Below, piece by piece: positions 8,501 through 14,186 of a stretch of 31,197 nucleotides of DNA (position 1 is its first letter; the number at the start of each line of letters is the position of its first letter). Both the position numbers and the translations under genes were made by a program. The notes under the pieces were generated by a model. The model had not been told where the DNA came from and did not search any database. It was given only the letters and a program-made list of their open reading frames with translations. The stretch comes from Mangrovibacterium sp047972415 (GTDB taxonomy: Bacteria; Bacteroidota; Bacteroidia; Bacteroidales; Prolixibacteraceae), in NCBI GenBank assembly GCA_047972415.1, contig JBKEAN010000063.1, forward strand, positions 1-31,197, read 5' to 3'.

Positions 8501-8723
8501 CGCCCGAAACCGTGTCGGCAGGTGCCTGTGTGTAACCGATAGCCGGTTGCGGGTACAGGGCGTTAATTACCGAATCTTCCCATTGCTGAAGTTGCTCTTC
8601 AGTCCAGTTTTCCAAATCCGGTTTTGTTATCTTTTTTTTCGCTTGGGCTTGCCCTTCCAGTTGAAGGCCAGCAATAAGCACCAGCAATGCAGCTGCAAAG
8701 CCCAGGTATTTTCGTGTGCTCAT
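2499..8723 (-). CDS. RHS/YD-repeat polymorphic toxin with SpvB and FG-GAP regions and C-terminal HNH (GHH-type) nuclease
   Basis: A 2074-residue exported protein. Order of parts: signal peptide (about 1-28, ending GQAQA); SpvB-like N-terminal domain (about 108-165, with LTYNSQGTNGPLGVGW); calcium-binding-type FG-GAP/VCBS motifs near 546 (DFNGNGKME), 620 (DYDGDGKSD), 673 (EFDGDGLID) and 727 (DVNGDGLTD); a long array of YD repeats; the RHS core near 1660-1780 (DYLGSITHV, GRLYDPAVSRFLSPDNY, NRYSYCVNNPLKYTDENG); a glycine- and alanine-rich hydrophobic stretch (about 1785-1960); and a toxin tip. The tip has HGHHSDPIFMGG starting at residue 1974 and a second His cluster THRQLH near 1998-2003, as in HNH/endonuclease VII toxins with a GHH signature. 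RHS repeats form a shell that encloses the toxin. It lies 25 bases after a T9SS-sorted gene and overlaps its immunity gene. No T9SS domain is present on this protein itself. Confidence 0.93.
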   Translation of the reverse strand: MSTRKYLGFAAALLVLIAGLQLEGQAQAKKKITKPDLENWTEEQLQQWEDSVINALYPQPAIGYTQAPADTVSGEGKTENLPLDDAPVLAPEAPPIIYDVTIDQSKGVGEIPISAGTSPSGGVTYQVPIDVYPGPKGSQPQLALTYNSQGTNGPLGVGWTLSGLSKITRINRSIYYDGASAGINMTCDDAFTLDGIRLIKLSTTTTAIRYESEQGQIKAIAYISGGVISYFDVLYPNGKKAVYGFTTNTSSQYLEYPLTKISDLQRNTINYAYGGSNHYYIVSISYGDNAGASVSFEYDYTRPDAFYTYSGGTQVYENRRLTKINCKYGSTVLHAYSLSYITAKNVSVISQIDYFAGGNSFNPLKFTYGTDNTQTAYTKSDVQLLAWFVAGSSPDLIRISKGKFDYGSDDDGMISLPNKNPYWNHYKHKTWFSHSENRYDNLYGSNDTIFLYAGLSGTFADAMPNLVTEAGFVDIFSANVDGKYEEEVVKVNNKVNGSYDQLSFKVYTPNLYTGLGLKYTRTYNFSTLVADASGNKSIHPKFYFTGDFNGNGKMEVLAVSCQNPIGNTSITSKCYLFDLESNTKLFESYVFPYVYDFMGTRQTDKVASENNTDKLFVMDYDGDGKSDICLINDSGTNIYTFDVSGSTYTMRKVATYTGLKKADLANKNMMPGEFDGDGLIDLVVSPVSGTSTSWHIYHSLGNGMFSLRTFTGPTHSTADNYGELLQDVNGDGLTDLIRYTTSGFYTYLTKNGQPSSLSEVYSSKTSYSKLIPTSIVSENAFSQLLCLKDGIVTKYVFPRDDSRERMLSTATSSLGLEYRNSYQKLNSGTYNSSGPLYTKGYGAVFPYENFEGPIWMLSSQEAWLLGQRREFVSYNYQNAVIHKQGLGFRGFGRISSYDYIRNRSAYTDIDPYNGMVPKSDESDAVKNTYTYSISVQSNKIAKIRLSSKTTNDKLTGLTVGNTYTYDTYGNILTQTSSYSGGITVTTTNAYLNSTSDASYQLGYLRDQTVTTTRNGSSWSVRDYVVTSTGTFLPTLTYTYAGGNKTGQKAYTYDSLGKVLTVKETRFSSAELTTSYTYDAYGHLVTETDPMGFSSETHYAANGLPDYTKNHRGQQTSYEYDAFGRLSKTTDPLNRVSQTTYSWEAAPGTAALYAIGQTATGKPAQKTWFDALGREVRQGGQRFNGTWAYTDQQFDNYGRLQKLSMPFTGSSASYWGSYSYDSYDRPLSITQASGKITSFAYAGLKTTTTEEGIATARTTDALGKLVRVDDPGGTINYTLRPDGQVASIEAPGSVVTSISYDQYGRQTTLIDPSAGTTSYAYDTAGNLNQQTDAEGRVTNMVFDTYGRITSKSCPELSTSYVYRTEDGLLKSLTSNNGTATAYTYDTYGRLLTERETGVDGLWLEKAYTYQADGNPGTLTYTNHDGTITAEHYSYGNGQLTEIKLNGTTSIFKLTAENVLGQPTGVVTGTVTRQYAYNAYGIPTYRGANGFQSTTYNFDTATGNLLSRTDNTRVKTESFGYDQLNRLTSYGTNTASYDDKGNLTGKTDVGTLYYTDTSRPYALSGASLATGAVPLRTQQVSYSSFEQPLTITENGYQANFSYNANGQRVKMELKQNNALRLVRYYLGGQYEKDIAVVGGNKEKLYLGGDAYSAPAVYVKQASGAWQLYYLCRDYLGSITHVANSSGSLIQELSYDAWGRLRDPATYTAYAPGAEPDLFLGRGYTGHEHLTWFGLVNMNGRLYDPAVSRFLSPDNYVQLPDFSQNLNRYSYCVNNPLKYTDENGELFGIDDLIAAFVGGVINLTINAIQGNVTSWGTAGAYFATGAVAALATYYAGPYAGAAVLGAGNNLTAQVSQNGWGNIDWWQVGSATAMGVATSYLGGQLNNLVSPVISNLTSGIASPVIQQAVTQSVTNAASGFALGTGMSLANGSDWKTALNDGGKGALYGAGLGLMNGAVSGLKMARDRGVDPWSGEKLHGHHSDPIFMGGDKNQNLTNMKASTHRQLHKDMNDFLYGQQDANGNHMRPQSNNSGLNIQSNFTRPQLVNSLKLFYDNNKWTYPRARYDFYNNNGLKFRIW

Positions 8724-8748
8724 AATCGATAAGGTTTAAGGTGATGGC

Positions 8749-9177
8749 TTATTGTTTAATGATTTTCCAGGTAGAGGTTTCCGTTCCCAGCACAATCTTC
8801 AACAGGTAATACCCGTCGGGGCGGTCGCTCAAATCAATGGGGGTAAGCCCCTCTTGAATGCTTTTGGTCAGCAGGGGCCTCCCGTTCATGTCGGATACAA
8901 GCACTGTTCCGCTATCGGTGCTTCCCATGCCGGTGATACTAACCGATAATTGCCCCCGGGTTGGATTGGGATAAATTTTAATCTCCTTTTCGGCCAGTAT
9001 TTCTTCATACACTTGCGGCGCTTCGGCCACACTTTTTTCGGCATACGAGCGTAATAGGGCTATCACCCGCTCGGTGCGGTTCCCGGCCTGGTCGTAGTGG
9101 TACAGCACATCCTGGGCTGCAGCTTGGCTGCACAACAAGCCGGTAAGGCATAAACTAAGAAGTAGAAATTTTATCAT
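8749..9177 (-). CDS. Small exported protein with one YD motif and a T9SS type A sorting domain
   Basis: 142 residues. A signal peptide covers about residues 1-21 (LLCSQAAAQ). Next comes a single YD-repeat-like motif YHYDQAGNRTER (about 26-37), then a helical linker. The C-terminal sorting domain of the type IX secretion system begins at IKIYPNPTRGQ (about 66-76) and ends in PDGYYLLKI...WKIIKQ. Such domains direct proteins across the outer membrane through T9SS and are then usually removed. The stop lies 25 bases before the RHS start on the same strand, so the two genes are probably co-transcribed. I infer that this protein helps export or display the neighbouring RHS toxin, which has no sorting domain of its own. 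That role is not shown by sequence. Confidence 0.82.
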   Translation of the reverse strand: MIKFLLLSLCLTGLLCSQAAAQDVLYHYDQAGNRTERVIALLRSYAEKSVAEAPQVYEEILAEKEIKIYPNPTRGQLSVSITGMGSTDSGTVLVSDMNGRPLLTKSIQEGLTPIDLSDRPDGYYLLKIVLGTETSTWKIIKQ

Positions 9178-9223
9178 GGGAGTTATTTTTGGTTGGTTTT
9201 TGTTTGCTGGTTTTTTAGTGCTT

Positions 9224-9332
9224 GCTTACCACGCGGCGTGGTCAAGGCTTCCACGGGTCGTGGTCAAGGCTTCCACGGAGCATGGAAGCACTTACCACGG
9301 GTCATGGTCAAGGCTTCCACACGGCGTGGAAG
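9224..9332. repeat. Tandem array of five short hairpins (CCACG..CGTGG units)
   Basis: Five units of roughly 19-25 bases follow each other, each an inverted repeat: ACCACGCGGCGTGGT, CCACGGGTCGTGG, CTTCCACGGAGCATGGAAG, ACCACGGGTCATGGT and CTTCCACACGGCGTGGAAG. They are linked by the recurring spacer TCAAGGC or AGCACTT. The array begins just past the stop of the DUF4469 gene and ends about 45 bases before the start of the T9SS gene, so it may attenuate or stabilise a transcript running through both. There are no unique spacers, so it is not a CRISPR. Confidence 0.82.
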
Positions 9333-9336
9333 GGGC

Positions 9337-10035
9337 TTAGGCAACCGTGAGCTCAACAGGCAGAGTGCCTTTGCGCAGGCTACTGGTTTTGTAAAGGATG
9401 GCCCGCACCTCCAGCCGGTACAAGCCGGGGGCCAGGGCTGGCACCAGAAAGTCGAGCTGCGAGGGCTTGTTGTTCGACACTGTTTGCACTCGGGTTTCGG
9501 TGCTGCCGTCGGCGGCCAGTATAAAAATACCTTGCACCGGGTCGGTGGGGTCAAACTTCAACCTACTCCCTTTTAGCTGGGCAATGTTGCCCGGGGTAAG
9601 CGTGTCGTTGCGGGTACCGCTTCCCAGGTCGTCGAGGTAAAGCGGGTCGGGTTGCGGGCTGGCACCTTGCACCCGAGCCACACTCACGTTCTGCGCCATT
9701 TGCCGCAGCCGCACGCCGGGGCTAATGTTAAGCTTCACCGCGTGCATGGCCGGGTTAAAGTTTTCGGTTTCGCTGTGGAAAACGCCTTTTATGGAAGGCG
9801 ACAGGTTAAAGAGCGGGGTATTGACGGAGTTCCCGTCCTTCAGCAGTTGTTCAATGGCCAGCGCGTACTCTTCGAACACGGCCAGGGCCTCGGCTTTGGT
9901 TACCGTGGAGCCACGGCTAACCATCAGGTTCATCACGTCGTCCTGCGTTTTGCTTGGCAGGTTTTGCACCACGGCCATAAAGTCGGTTGGGTCGGGGGTG
10001 AGGTGGTTTTCGAAAAGTGCAAAATGTAAGGGCAT
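9337..10035 (-). CDS. HU-like DNA-binding protein with DUF4469 C-terminal domain
   Basis: 232 residues from the ATG at 10035 (MPLHFALFENHLTPDP), which I prefer because family members begin there. An upstream in-frame ATG at 10077 would add 14 residues of atypical sequence. The N-terminal half (about 1-80: NLPSKTQDDVMNLMVSRG, then the helix EALAVFEEYALAIEQLL) matches the HU-like domain of this Bacteroidota family. The second half, with LKGSRLKFDPTDPVQGIF and ending LPVELTVA, matches the DUF4469 Ig-like domain. HU proteins bend DNA; the role of this two-domain form is not known to me. It lies just upstream of the T9SS/RHS genes on the same strand, separated by the hairpin array. No signal peptide is seen, so it is probably cytoplasmic. 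Confidence 0.82.
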   Translation of the reverse strand: MPLHFALFENHLTPDPTDFMAVVQNLPSKTQDDVMNLMVSRGSTVTKAEALAVFEEYALAIEQLLKDGNSVNTPLFNLSPSIKGVFHSETENFNPAMHAVKLNISPGVRLRQMAQNVSVARVQGASPQPDPLYLDDLGSGTRNDTLTPGNIAQLKGSRLKFDPTDPVQGIFILAADGSTETRVQTVSNNKPSQLDFLVPALAPGLYRLEVRAILYKTSSLRKGTLPVELTVA

Positions 10036-10511
10036 CGGATTTGGTTTTTCAGGTTCTATGCATTCGTTCAAAAACATCGCGTATTACCAGCTCGCATCCC
10101 GGAAACCCGGTTAATGTTTATGGTACAGTAGGCAGGCGCATAGGGCGCATAAAGGTGCTCACACGAATTAATTCTCCCTTGGTGCTAAAAAGTACCCCCC
10201 CCCTAGTTTATGTTTAAGAGCAGAAAAAATTATGTATTTTAGATTTGCTTTTTGTTCGCCATAAACAGGTATTCGTTCATGCTTCAAAACCTGATTGTTG
10301 GGGGCTAAATTCGTTACTATTAGTTGTAGAAAGCATAATGTGTAAGCCAATAATAGTTGCCCGTAATGTAGTCTAACCTCACTACCTTGGTTAAGGAAGC
10401 CCCGTTGACAAATCCGGAACATTTGCACCGGTTTTAAAAAAAGCCATAATGATGTTATTCAAGCCCATTTCGCGTTGTCGTAAAGTTTAGCGGTTACGGC
10501 ATGAGGTATGG
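10036..10511. other. Non-coding gap of about 480 bases between the DUF4469 and symporter genes
   Basis: No convincing gene. Visible features are a run of nine C at 10195-10203, a TAGATTTG string at 10240-10247 on the plus strand that fits a Bacteroidota -7 box but has no good -33 box and no gene downstream, and a minus-strand stretch that stays open for about 86 codons across the homopolymer but looks like no protein family and has odd composition. The part near 10036-10110 should hold the promoter of the DUF4469 gene, but no consensus is visible. Confidence 0.5.
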
Positions 10512-11858
10512 TCAAGCCGCTAAGTTTCGTTTGGCCGGAATACGGAGAAGTGCAACGTTGACAGCGAAGGCTGCCACAATCAGCCAGTTTGCCCAGGCAA
10601 ATCCAAAATTCGAAGCCAGTATTTTACCTGCAAGCGCCGTAAAACCACCTGCCAGCATAGCTGCAATGGCCATTTGTTTGTTCACCTTTAACTTGGCCAG
10701 CGCGGCAATAATAGGTACAATAAAAGCGCCCGAATAAAACGAAAGGGCAAGCAAAAGCGTGCCGATAATGGATGTAATTTGAAGGGCAATCAGCATACTG
10801 GCCAAGCCAACCAGCACGATAAACAATTTGGTTACCCGCAGCGAACGCCGGTTGTCAATATCTTCGTGCACCAGTTCGGTCAGCATCATCGAAGCTGTTA
10901 ACAGCGTGGTATCGGCCGACGAAAGAACGGCCGAAAGCAGTGCTGCCGCCATCAATCCCAATACCCATTCGGGCAGGTACTGCGCAATCAGGTCGATAAG
11001 GACAACCGAATGAGTGAGCTGTTCCGAGCTAAGGTTTTCTACGGCAAATACTCCGAGATAGGTCATAATAAAAGCAAACGAAATGAGGATTGCAGCCACG
11101 ATAATAATGCTCAGTCGGGCCGTTTTTTCGTTGCGGGCACAAAACACACGCGAATAAATATCGGGCCCAACCACAAAGGTACTGGAAAAAGTGAGGAATA
11201 AAATAAGCAAATCGGTAGGGCCAAAGTTTGGGTTAAAAGGAAAGCTCGCCGAAACCGGTGTGGTATTCGCATTGTGTACAAAAGCTAAAAAAACGGACGA
11301 ACAAGCAATACCCACCAAAATAATAATGGCTTGCAGAAAGTCGGTTTTCAAAATTGAAACTTGCCCGCCAATAAGCGTGTAGCCAATAAATACTACCGAC
11401 GAGATGACGACGCCATCAGCATAGGGGAGGGCAAACAAGCTGAAGAGAATTTTGGCAGCGGCAATAATCTGTGCGGCAACAATGCCGGTCCAGGCCAGCG
11501 GAATAATAACCGAAGCCATTTTGCGGGCGGCTTGTCCGTAAAAGCGGCCAAGCATATCGGTTAAGGTGAATTTGCCCAATTTGGACACTTTGCCAACCAG
11601 TGGGAGCAGCAACCAAAGCCCCAGCGAAGCCGACAGCAGGTACCAGGCAGCCGCCCAGCCTTGGTGAATGGCTAGGTTTACCGAACCCAAAATGGCCGAG
11701 CCGCCAAGTATGGATGCCAGCAAGCTGCCCGAAATTTGTAATACACCGTTGCGCTTGCCGGCAACAAAATAGTCAACCGGGTTTTTAATTTTCAACGCCG
11801 AAAATAGTCCGATTAGCAGCAGGGCAACCCCGTAAAGGGCCAGTATGGTAATTTTCAT
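10512..11858 (-). CDS. Sodium:solute symporter (SSS family) permease
   Basis: 448 residues from the ATG at 11858; a TTG one codon earlier is a less likely start. The protein is hydrophobic throughout, with about 12-13 predicted membrane helices. It begins with the family-typical first helix and KIKNPVDYFVAGKRNG, then ISGSLLASILGGSAILGSV and the GFGLWL-like region SLGLWLLLPLVGK. Conserved VGPDIYSRVFCARNEKTAR and SSADTTLLTASMMLTEL stretches match the SSS fold, where the second contributes to the sodium site. Substrate is not predictable; sugars, amino acids, acids and nucleosides are all carried by this family. It is divergent from the sulfatase at 12127, which hints at uptake of a carbohydrate or organic anion, but that is inference. 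Confidence 0.88.
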   Translation of the reverse strand: MKITILALYGVALLLIGLFSALKIKNPVDYFVAGKRNGVLQISGSLLASILGGSAILGSVNLAIHQGWAAAWYLLSASLGLWLLLPLVGKVSKLGKFTLTDMLGRFYGQAARKMASVIIPLAWTGIVAAQIIAAAKILFSLFALPYADGVVISSVVFIGYTLIGGQVSILKTDFLQAIIILVGIACSSVFLAFVHNANTTPVSASFPFNPNFGPTDLLILFLTFSSTFVVGPDIYSRVFCARNEKTARLSIIIVAAILISFAFIMTYLGVFAVENLSSEQLTHSVVLIDLIAQYLPEWVLGLMAAALLSAVLSSADTTLLTASMMLTELVHEDIDNRRSLRVTKLFIVLVGLASMLIALQITSIIGTLLLALSFYSGAFIVPIIAALAKLKVNKQMAIAAMLAGGFTALAGKILASNFGFAWANWLIVAAFAVNVALLRIPAKRNLAA

Positions 11859-11888
11859 CAACGAAGTGTTTCAAATCTGTTTCAAGCC

Positions 11889-11896
11889 CAAAAGTA
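11889..11896 (-). promoter_or_regulatory. Possible -7 promoter box for the symporter gene
   Basis: On the minus strand the string TACTTTTG fits the Bacteroidota -7 consensus TAnnTTTG, about 30 bases upstream of the start codon at 11858. No clear TTTG -33 box is seen at the expected distance, so this is a weak call. Confidence 0.35.
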
Positions 11897-11898
11897 AT

Positions 11899-12009
11899 AA
11901 TTTGTGGTCATTGGTTGTCTTAGTTGTTGTCATTGGTTATCATTCGCATAATTTGTGGTCGTTCTCTGTCATTAGCTTGTCTTTCTTCGTCATTTGGTGG
12001 TCATTTCAT
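11899..12009. repeat. Degenerate direct repeats of TTGTGGTCATTGGTT type
   Basis: In the divergent intergenic region the motif GTCATTnGnTnGTC recurs with decay near 11907, 11929, 11968 and 11989, and the longer string TAATTTGTGGTC occurs twice (11898 and 11948). The stretch is low in complexity and looks like an old tandem duplication. It could hold operator sites for the symporter/sulfatase pair, but no regulator is known here. Confidence 0.45.
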
Positions 12010-12126
12010 CTTCTTTCAACCCAATAATTTAATGTTTACTGCGGCATTTGTAAAAGCATTTACAGCAATACCGCATTTTCTTTGTTATTTTAGTCACAAG
12101 CAAATACCATGTAATCTACATAAAAA

Positions 12127-13578
12127 ATGAAACAAAATTATTTTGCCATTTTGCTGGTTATTGCGGCTTTATTTTCGGCCTGCAAACCGGCACCAAAGCC
12201 ACAAACAGAAGTAGTTAAGCCCAACATTGTATATATTTTGGCCGATGATCTGGGTTACGGCGATTTAAGCTGTTACGGGCAGCAAAAATTTGAAACCCCG
12301 AATATTGATAAGTTGGCTGCCGAAGGGATGCGCTTTACCAACCATTATGCCGGTTGTACGGTTTGTGCGCCATCGCGTTCGTCGTTAATGACTGGGCAAA
12401 CAACAGGCTTTACGCCAATTCGCGGAAATGTGGGTTGGAACCCCGAAGGGCAAATGCCGCTTCCGGCCAGTGCTTTTACCATTGCCGAACTGCTGCAACA
12501 GGCCGGTTACATCACCGGCGCTTTTGGCAAATGGGGGCTGGGTTATATTGAAACCGAAGGCGACCCTAACAAGCAAGGTTTCGACGAGTTTTACGGTTAC
12601 AATTGCCAGTCGCTCGCACATAACTATTTTCCGGGGCACCTGTGGCACAACCATGCCAAAATTGAGTTGAACGGAAATACCGGTGACAGTTTGCAGCAAT
12701 ACGCACCGGATTTGATTCACGAGCAGGCGCTGAAGTTTATAGAGGATAACAAAGACAAGCCTTTCTTTTTGTTTTACCCAACGGTTATTCCACATGCCGA
12801 ACTGTTGCTGCCCGAAAAGTACATGGCCGAATTTCGTGGAAAATACGAACCCGAAAAGGAATACAAGGGGACAGAGCCGGACGATAAGCGTTTCCGGCTG
12901 GGCGGCTATGGTTCGCAAGCCGAGTGCCATGCTGCTTTTGCAGCGATGGTTTCGCTACTGGACCGGCAGGTGGGCGAACTCGTAGCAAAATTGAAGGTAC
13001 TGGGTTTGGATGACAATACACTGGTTATTTTCTCGTCGGATAACGGGCCGCACCTCGAAGGCGGCGCCGACCCCGATTTTTTTGACAGCAATGGCCCGCT
13101 GAAAGGTTACAAACGCGATTTGTACGAAGGTGGAATTCGCGAACCAATGATTGCCCGCTGGCCAGGACACATTGAAGCCGGTAGCCAAACCGCTCAGGTT
13201 TCTGCTTTTTGGGATGTGATGCCAACCTTGGCCGAATTGGTGGGGGCTGATGAGCCGGCAAACATACAAGGCATTTCGTTTTTACCAACGTTACTGAATA
13301 AGCCAGGGCAAAAGCAACACGACTATTTATATTGGGAATTTCATGAAAATGGCGGGCGGCAAGCCATTCGCAGGGGCGATTGGAAATACGTGAGCTACCA
13401 GATGAATAATCCGGCAAAGCAAACGCAGGAATTGTACGACCTTTCGGTTGACCCGGGAGAAGAACACAGCGTAGCTGCAGAAAACCCGGAGGTGCTGGAA
13501 GAAATGCGCCAACTACTCGAAGTTGCCCGTACCGAATCGGAAGCATTTCCGTTTGAAACGACGAAAAATAATCAATAA
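12127..13578 (+). CDS. Lipoprotein sulfatase (arylsulfatase family, formylglycine type)
   Basis: 483 residues. A lipoprotein signal (lipobox LFSAC, Cys19) predicts a lipid-anchored envelope protein. The alkaline phosphatase-like fold starts with PNIVYILADDLGYGDLSCYG; Asp40 and Asp41 are metal ligands. The sulfatase signature CAPSR starts at Cys80, the residue converted to formylglycine, so an FGE or anSME maturase is needed from elsewhere in the genome. Later motifs are VIFSSDNGPH near residue 305 and KRDLYEGGIREPMIARWPG. Such enzymes remove sulfate esters from glycans or small molecules. The substrate is not predictable. No SusC/SusD pair is in view. It is divergent from a sodium symporter, which might import the released product. 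Confidence 0.92.
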   Translation: MKQNYFAILLVIAALFSACKPAPKPQTEVVKPNIVYILADDLGYGDLSCYGQQKFETPNIDKLAAEGMRFTNHYAGCTVCAPSRSSLMTGQTTGFTPIRGNVGWNPEGQMPLPASAFTIAELLQQAGYITGAFGKWGLGYIETEGDPNKQGFDEFYGYNCQSLAHNYFPGHLWHNHAKIELNGNTGDSLQQYAPDLIHEQALKFIEDNKDKPFFLFYPTVIPHAELLLPEKYMAEFRGKYEPEKEYKGTEPDDKRFRLGGYGSQAECHAAFAAMVSLLDRQVGELVAKLKVLGLDDNTLVIFSSDNGPHLEGGADPDFFDSNGPLKGYKRDLYEGGIREPMIARWPGHIEAGSQTAQVSAFWDVMPTLAELVGADEPANIQGISFLPTLLNKPGQKQHDYLYWEFHENGGRQAIRRGDWKYVSYQMNNPAKQTQELYDLSVDPGEEHSVAAENPEVLEEMRQLLEVARTESEAFPFETTKNNQ

Positions 13579-13590
13579 TCAATTAAAAGG

Positions 13591-13645
13591 TGGGAGAGAA
13601 AGCTCAACCTAATTTAGGTTGGCATTCTCCCTTAACTTTTTACTT
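13591..13645 (+). terminator. Hairpin after the sulfatase gene
   Basis: The strings GGGAGA and TCTCCC pair as outer arms around the inner palindrome CAACCTAATTTAGGTTG, giving a long hairpin at about 13592-13630. T-rich sequence (AACTTTTTACTTTTT) follows. This fits an intrinsic terminator or a processing hairpin between the sulfatase and the next gene. Confidence 0.6.
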
Positions 13646-13661
13646 TTTACCTCACGCAACC

Positions 13662-14138
13662 ATGCAAAGCAAATCAATAAAGGAAATCAGGGACGAACTG
13701 AAAAATTATCCGGAAGAGGAGCTTCGGGAATTGTGCCTGCGCATGGCTAAATTTAAGAAGGACAACAAAGAGCTGCTAAGCTATTTGCTGTTTGACTCGG
13801 AAAACGAAGCGGCTTATATTGTTCAGGTAAAAGCCGATATTGACTTGGCTTTTAAGACCATGAACCGAAAAAGCGGTTACCAAACCAAAAAGAGTTTGCG
13901 AAAAATATTGAAGGACACCAATCAAGCGATCCGCTACTCGGGTAACAAGCGCACCGAGGCCGAGTTGCTCATTTATTATTGCCAGAAAATGCGTGGTGCG
14001 AAGCTACCTTTCACGACAAGTCCTGTTTTGCGGAACATGTATGCGCGGCAAGTGCAGTTAATTGAAGCCGCGGTAGGAAAACTGCACGAAGACCTTCAAT
14101 ACGATTTTGAAGAAGATATAGCCTGGTTAAAAGCATAA
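13662..14138 (+). CDS. Conserved hypothetical protein, 158 residues
   Basis: The ATG at 13662 (MQSKSIKEIRDELKNYPEEELRE) is chosen over an upstream in-frame start at 13590, which would run through the terminator hairpin. The protein is highly charged and mostly helical, has no signal peptide or membrane segment, and ends YDFEEDIAWLKA. The pattern IKEIRDELKNYPEEELRELCLRMAKFKKDNKELLSYLLF, an N-terminal helical pair followed by a helical core, looks like a small soluble protein found in Bacteroidota, but I recognise no named family. It is separated from the sulfatase by a hairpin and is followed by a strong terminator, so it may be a single-gene unit. Function unknown. Confidence 0.8.
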   Translation: MQSKSIKEIRDELKNYPEEELRELCLRMAKFKKDNKELLSYLLFDSENEAAYIVQVKADIDLAFKTMNRKSGYQTKKSLRKILKDTNQAIRYSGNKRTEAELLIYYCQKMRGAKLPFTTSPVLRNMYARQVQLIEAAVGKLHEDLQYDFEEDIAWLKA

Positions 14139-14166
14139 AAAAAGGAGCCGATTTCGGCTCCTTTTA
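14137..14166. terminator. Bidirectional intrinsic terminator between the 158-residue gene and fabI
   Basis: AAAAGGAGCCGA and TCGGCTCCTTTT pair perfectly across a 2-base centre. The A-run on one side and T-run on the other allow it to work in both directions between the two convergent genes. Confidence 0.88.
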
Positions 14167-14186
14167 AAGTTGTATAGCGTTCAAAA

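Noticed and set aside
9224..9332. CRISPR-like regular repeats
   Set aside because: Units are palindromes of varying length with short recurring linkers and no unique spacers; no cas genes are present.
10168..10428. Minus-strand open frame of 86 codons across the nine-C run
   Set aside because: It resembles no protein, has poor composition, reads through a homopolymer, and has no promoter.
12385..12930. Minus-strand frame of 181 codons opposite the sulfatase
   Set aside because: It is antisense to a well-supported sulfatase and has no family motifs.
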